In this document: positions 60,370 to 64,000 of the stretch, one piece after another
Layout: each line of letters opens with the position of its first letter
Position numbering within the stretch: the first letter of the stretch is position 1
Assembly (NCBI RefSeq): GCF_001577835.2
Contig: NC_029516.1
Span: 89,351,883 to 89,415,882, forward strand
Length of the DNA stretch: 64,000 nt
Direction of reading: 5' to 3'
From: Coturnix japonica
Taxonomy: Eukaryota > Chordata > Aves > Galliformes > Phasianidae
Notes under the pieces: generated by a model
The model's input: the letters and a program-made list of their open reading frames with translations, nothing else
Database searches by the model: none
What the model was told of the DNA's origin: nothing
Translations under genes and position numbers: made by a program

Positions 60370-61286
60370 GAGAGTAATGCGGTATTACAAATTTATTTTG
60401 TTTTCCGAAGTCATCTTTTTCAGCATTGAAAATCTCACATATACAAAACAACTATGCATTAAATCCTAAGTACAGATTGTATTACGAAGTGCTGTGCTTT
60501 ACCATTTTTCCTTTCTTCAAACATCTCAGGAAGCAAATTTGTCAGTTATAAACTTGATAAAAATAGGTGATGCACCACCACTTTATTATTATTACTATTT
60601 AAAGAAGTGAAATTCATCTCTTTGGGAAATAAGGTTTGGGTTTGCTTCTTTCTTTTCTTCCCTCTTAAACATCGTATCATGAAAGATACAGACCTGAAAA
60701 GGGATAAACAATCGTACACAAGGTGTAAACTTTACACAGAGTAGTTCAGACATTTTTATAAAGAGATTTGGAAAAGTATCTAAAATAGCATTTAGTACAA
60801 AACGTCAATAATAAAATATTGCTCGTAATAAATAAGACATGAGTTTCATTAATACTGTTCTCCTGTTAAAGCTCTCTTTGATGTAACGTGATCAAATCTG
60901 ATCAAAACTCGTTTTTTTATTCCTCCTCTGTATGAAGTAGGCAGATTTACTTCTGTATGGAATAGACAGGTTCAGGTCGTTCTTTGTTAGAAACAATTTC
61001 ATTATCAACAGAAAACAGAAATTTGGTTCAAGGTTCATGCATCATTATGGGCAAAAACAACTCCAGTATGGGAATATAAACCCCATTACAAGAGTTTTAA
61101 ATACCTACAACATTTGCCTGTTTTCTTAAAACCAAAATGGAATAAGACTTTATATGGATTAGGAATGCAAAGAGTAAGCTGCCTGAGTTCCCTCAAAAGC
61201 TTCTAAGTATCTGTGCAGCTGTATTTAATGGTTATCAAAGACACCAGGGAAAGTCAGCTCCTTGGGGGATATGAGCTGTATCCCCA
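60370..61286 (-). other. C21orf91: Likely 3' UTR of EURL (end uncertain)
   Basis: AT-rich sequence after the EURL stop on the minus strand. Minus-strand AATAAA signals lie at 60916-60921, 60582-60587 and 60392-60397. The last is followed on the minus strand by T- and GT-rich sequence typical of a cleavage site. The choice is inference. Confidence 0.4.
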
Positions 61287-61447
61287 TCATATGGGGACAT
61301 TCGATTTCATTCCCGCACGTCCCATTTGTAGACATGGCAATTTAGAACAGTTCTTCAGCAGCTGCTCAATAGCAATATGACGGACATTCAGTTCTGAAGC
61401 CAGAGAATCCTTTTCTTGGACTTGCTGCGTCAGTTCCTCAAACACAT
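61287..61447 (-). CDS. C21orf91: EURL (C21orf91 homologue), last coding exon
   Basis: EURL was named for its expression in early undifferentiated retina and lens of chick and is linked to neural progenitor development; its biochemical role is poorly known. Minus-strand acceptor TTCTTGCAG|AT. The exon encodes [33 protein letters not shown] and [15 protein letters not shown], ending NVPI and TGA (61287-61289). This follows human EURL nearly residue for residue, including the heptad-like [16 protein letters not shown] coiled-coil stretch. It ends a few residues earlier or differently from the human end (LPINN). Phase fits the exon at 61906-61968 (QIQ|D|VFEEL). Confidence 0.95.
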
Positions 61448-61905
61448 CTGCAAGAACATTGATTATTAGGTTAATTCATCTGGTCACCGTAGTTTTATTA
61501 TAGATTTAAAAAGCAATGCTGAACAAAGATATCTGTGCCTTTTTAATAATCAAGCGGGCTCACACAGGAGAACATTATTTAGCTCCAGCTCAGCCTGGTA
61601 TATATACTGTATATTAAACAGAATCACCAGTTGTTAGAGGGGACCCGAGCCAAGGTTTCTAACTTGAAATGACGCTGAATCCAGTTACAAAAATTCAATA
61701 TGCACAGTATGTGGAGGTTTGTGTCACTCACAAAGGTTACATAATAAAAGCATTCAAGTTTCTCGCATGTGCAACAAGGTGTAAAGAGATTTCAGCTCAG
61801 AACTTAGCCCTGACAGTAAAGCCATCACTTTTTTATTTCTAAATAGAAGATTCTTTATTACAAAGCAGTACAAAACCAAACCGAAAAGTACTGAAAATTT
61901 CTCAC

Positions 61906-61968
61906 CTTGGATTTGCTTGAGCAATTTTTCAGTAAGCTGCTTTAACTCTCCAGGAGTCATCGCATTCA
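61906..61968 (-). CDS. C21orf91: EURL (C21orf91 homologue), penultimate coding exon
   Basis: 63-base exon on the minus strand with acceptor GTTGCAG|TG and donor CCAAG|GTGAG. Encodes NAMTPGELKQLTEKLLKQIQ, aligned with human SMTLGEVEQLNAKLLQQIQ, the start of the C-terminal coiled coil. The open frame that continues past the donor into intron is not coding. Larger upstream exons of this gene must lie beyond 64000, since no matching sequence was seen in 61969-64000. Confidence 0.93.
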
Positions 61969-62758
61969 CTGCAACAACAAAAATCAGTTATCACTTCTAC
62001 AAAAGTAACATGAACACCTCTAAACACAGACTGCCTTTTGGTCTCCTTTTAAATCGGCATCCTAACAATCAGTCGTTGTATGATGGCACATCAGAGGCAG
62101 CGCTGCTCATTAATAAATGTTAGAAAACTTGAAAAGTGTCTCTTAACACTGATGAAAATTACCATTCCATAGGAAAGTCCTCACAAGAGAAATACCCAGA
62201 ATCAGAATTGTTTGCAGACTGCTTGCCCCCCTTTAACACTTCTGTGAGGACTTCTGACAGCTTAATGTCTTTTCCATGCTCTGACCCTTGCAAGTGCATC
62301 TGTTCAGCTGATGGCAAACAGCCAACGCTGAAGCAAGTCCTGCAACACTTTTAGGCCCATAGGAAATCACTCCTGGATGGAATTCTCATTGCACAACAAC
62401 ATTCGTTGCCTAGAAGGTTCTGTGCTTCTGGCACACAGAAATAATGCCTCCATAATATAGAAAGCCGTAACATAGAAATAATGTTTCCACAGAGTAACTC
62501 ATCGACAACTGATGAATGAAAACCTCAGTCTGATGTGAGAGAAGACCAACATTATAAAAGGTTTACCTCTCATTTTCCTGCATTACATATATAGTGAGAA
62601 CTAAAAGACCTTCTACACCATTCATAAGCCCTCCTTACAATTCAGTTTACAAGCATGCTGCTCATCCTCAAAGAAAATGAGTATTAAACCTCAATGGAGA
62701 GAATTCTGGCAGTATTCTATACAGATTTGAATCAACAGTAGTGAGTAGGGAAGCCAAT
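61969..62758. other. EURL intron, left of the SINE: nothing seen
   Basis: Intronic with respect to EURL. The plus-strand open frame 62136-62354 has no recognised family. Confidence 0.6.
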
Positions 62759-62941
62759 GATGGTGGCGCAGTGGTAGGAATGCCGCGTTGCAACACCAGA
62801 GGCCCTGGGTTCGAATCCCCCTGTGGCGCAAGTGGTAGAAGTGCCGCTCTGTTACACAGGAGGCTCGAATCCCGGGGGTTGGACTCGATGATCTCTAAGG
62901 TCCCTTCCAACCCGCACGAGACTGTGAGACTGTGATACTGT
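62759..62941 (+). mobile_element. Dimeric tRNA-derived SINE with a CR1-type tail
   Basis: Two head-to-tail tRNA-like units. Unit 1 has a perfect A box (TGGCGCAGTGG, 62764-62774) and perfect B box (GGTTCGAATCC, 62808-62818) 33 bases apart, the usual polymerase III spacing. Unit 2 repeats the pattern with A box TGGCGCAAGTGG (62824-62835, one extra base) and B box GGCTCGAATCC (62862-62872, one mismatch). It runs at once into GGGTTGGACTCGATGATCTC, TAAGGTCCCTTCCAACCC and an ACTGTGAG-type repeated end, which is the 3' end of CR1. The layout (Pol III head, LINE tail) is that of SINEs moved by CR1 machinery, such as those known from passerines. I do not know a dimeric one in galliforms. Confidence 0.85.
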
Positions 62942-64000
62942 CCTCAATCCAGATAAGGTGGGAAGCGGTTGGTGCCGCTTCTGTTGGGTGATGACTTGGA
63001 CAGAAAGGCAGAAAATTGATGATGCTGATTACTGGACACTGGTTACAGGACGCTTAAACAAACTTTAATACCTTATATACCATTCAGCCTCCCATCCCAA
63101 ATGGTGCATCCTGGCAAAACTATCTCACATGGAGTCCAAGAAAAAAGAAACATATTAAAACTACACAACTTTTGCTCAGGGATTTCTGAATGCAAGAAGT
63201 TTTTATGTTGTTAAACTTTGTCCTGATGAGGCTAATTTTTACTTACCCCCAAGACTATTTTATTTCCCTAAGGTTTCTCTTCCAGCCTTTCTCACATCTT
63301 GCAGTTATGGGGCATTAACTTTATGTTGCTATTGCCAAATTAAAGGAGTCGGCAGCAGTTACAACAGCCAATCTGTTGTTTCTCAAGACATAAGGCCACC
63401 TCACAGGGAAACAGATCCACTTGCCTCCTCTGACAGCCAACTACAGTAGTAGTCCTTTCAGCAACCAACAGAACAGAAAATTCTCACATCTTACTAGCCT
63501 TTAGAAGTTAAGGCTTATTAAACTCCATGAAAACCCTGATCAGATTTAATATTGTAATCAATAGCTTAATAAATCTTTCCCTCTTTCTACACGCAGCCAT
63601 AAGAAGTTACTTTTTTACTTCATTGTTTTCATTAACATTTCATCAGCTGTACCAAGTAGGTAAGTTCACACATTACCCTTGTGTGTACATCAGGATACAT
63701 CAGCCCTGGTCACTGTGTGACCATATCAGTTATGTTGCCTAATTTTGGTACAGAAAGCTTGACTAGAATTTTCCCTTTAGATAAGCACCAAGTCTTCAAA
63801 TGAGCATCATTCAAGGCTGAAGAGCCTAATACTGCAAAAAGATTATTTATATTATAAAGCAAAAATGCCTTAAAAATGCATTATGTAGTCATAATAAATA
63901 GGGAAAAGAAAAATAAATGTTACCATGCTTAAAAGAGCTTTATATTCCCGTCTTTAAATCAGAGAGATAAATTCCAAGTGACTAACTGCAGTTAGATAAC
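62942..64000. other. EURL intron, right end: nothing seen
   Basis: AT-rich intronic sequence to the window edge with no exon or named repeat recognised on either strand. Confidence 0.6.

Noticed and set aside
61754-61905. Continuation of the EURL open frame past 61906
   Set aside because: The donor CCAAG|GTGAG and exact phase match with the exon at 61287-61447 show that this part is intron.

Overview
This is nuclear vertebrate DNA, almost certainly from a bird and most likely galliform. It has split genes with GT-AG introns, one CpG-island promoter, and about 18 scattered CR1 LINE pieces whose tails carry bird-type ends (ATTCTATG-like octamers). No Alu, L1 or bacterial-type features were seen. 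Protein and CR1 wording match chicken-type sequences closely, but the species cannot be fixed by eye. No LTR element or endogenous virus was recognised.

Layout. Positions 1-1000 are a CpG-island promoter with the first exon of CXADR (plus strand), the coxsackievirus-adenovirus receptor, a two-Ig-domain tight-junction adhesion protein. A 13.3 kb intron 1 follows, holding a 1.6 kb dead CR1 copy. Exons 2-7 lie at 13663-18298 and complete a 371-residue reading frame ending in the PDZ ligand GSIV. A long 3' UTR follows, probably to about 22.3 kb. A 42-base alternative last exon at 30109-30150 joins in frame to an internal donor in exon 7. It replaces the last 26 residues with 13 residues ending ITVV, the bird counterpart of the mammalian exon-8 isoform. 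The intron between them carries a one-exon-sized fragment of nucleolin.

From 30.7 kb to about 60.3 kb I see no host gene, only CR1 copies in both orientations, simple repeats, an assembly gap of five N in a poly-T run, and a few candidate regulatory sites. The last two coding exons of EURL (C21orf91 homologue, minus strand) are at 61906-61968 and 61287-61447; the rest of that gene lies beyond the right edge. CXADR and EURL therefore face each other tail to tail, as on human 21q21, but I could not find BTG3, which lies between them in human.

The right end, inside an EURL intron, holds a compact element made of two tandem tRNA-like units fused to a CR1 tail (62759-62941). This looks like a CR1-mobilised dimeric SINE, an unusual thing for a galliform-like genome.

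The best second looks are the CXADR exon 8, the dimeric tRNA/CR1 SINE, the telomere-repeat insertion inside a CR1 copy at 39093-39132, the nucleolin exon fragment, and the homeodomain-site cluster with a hairpin at 40836-40895.
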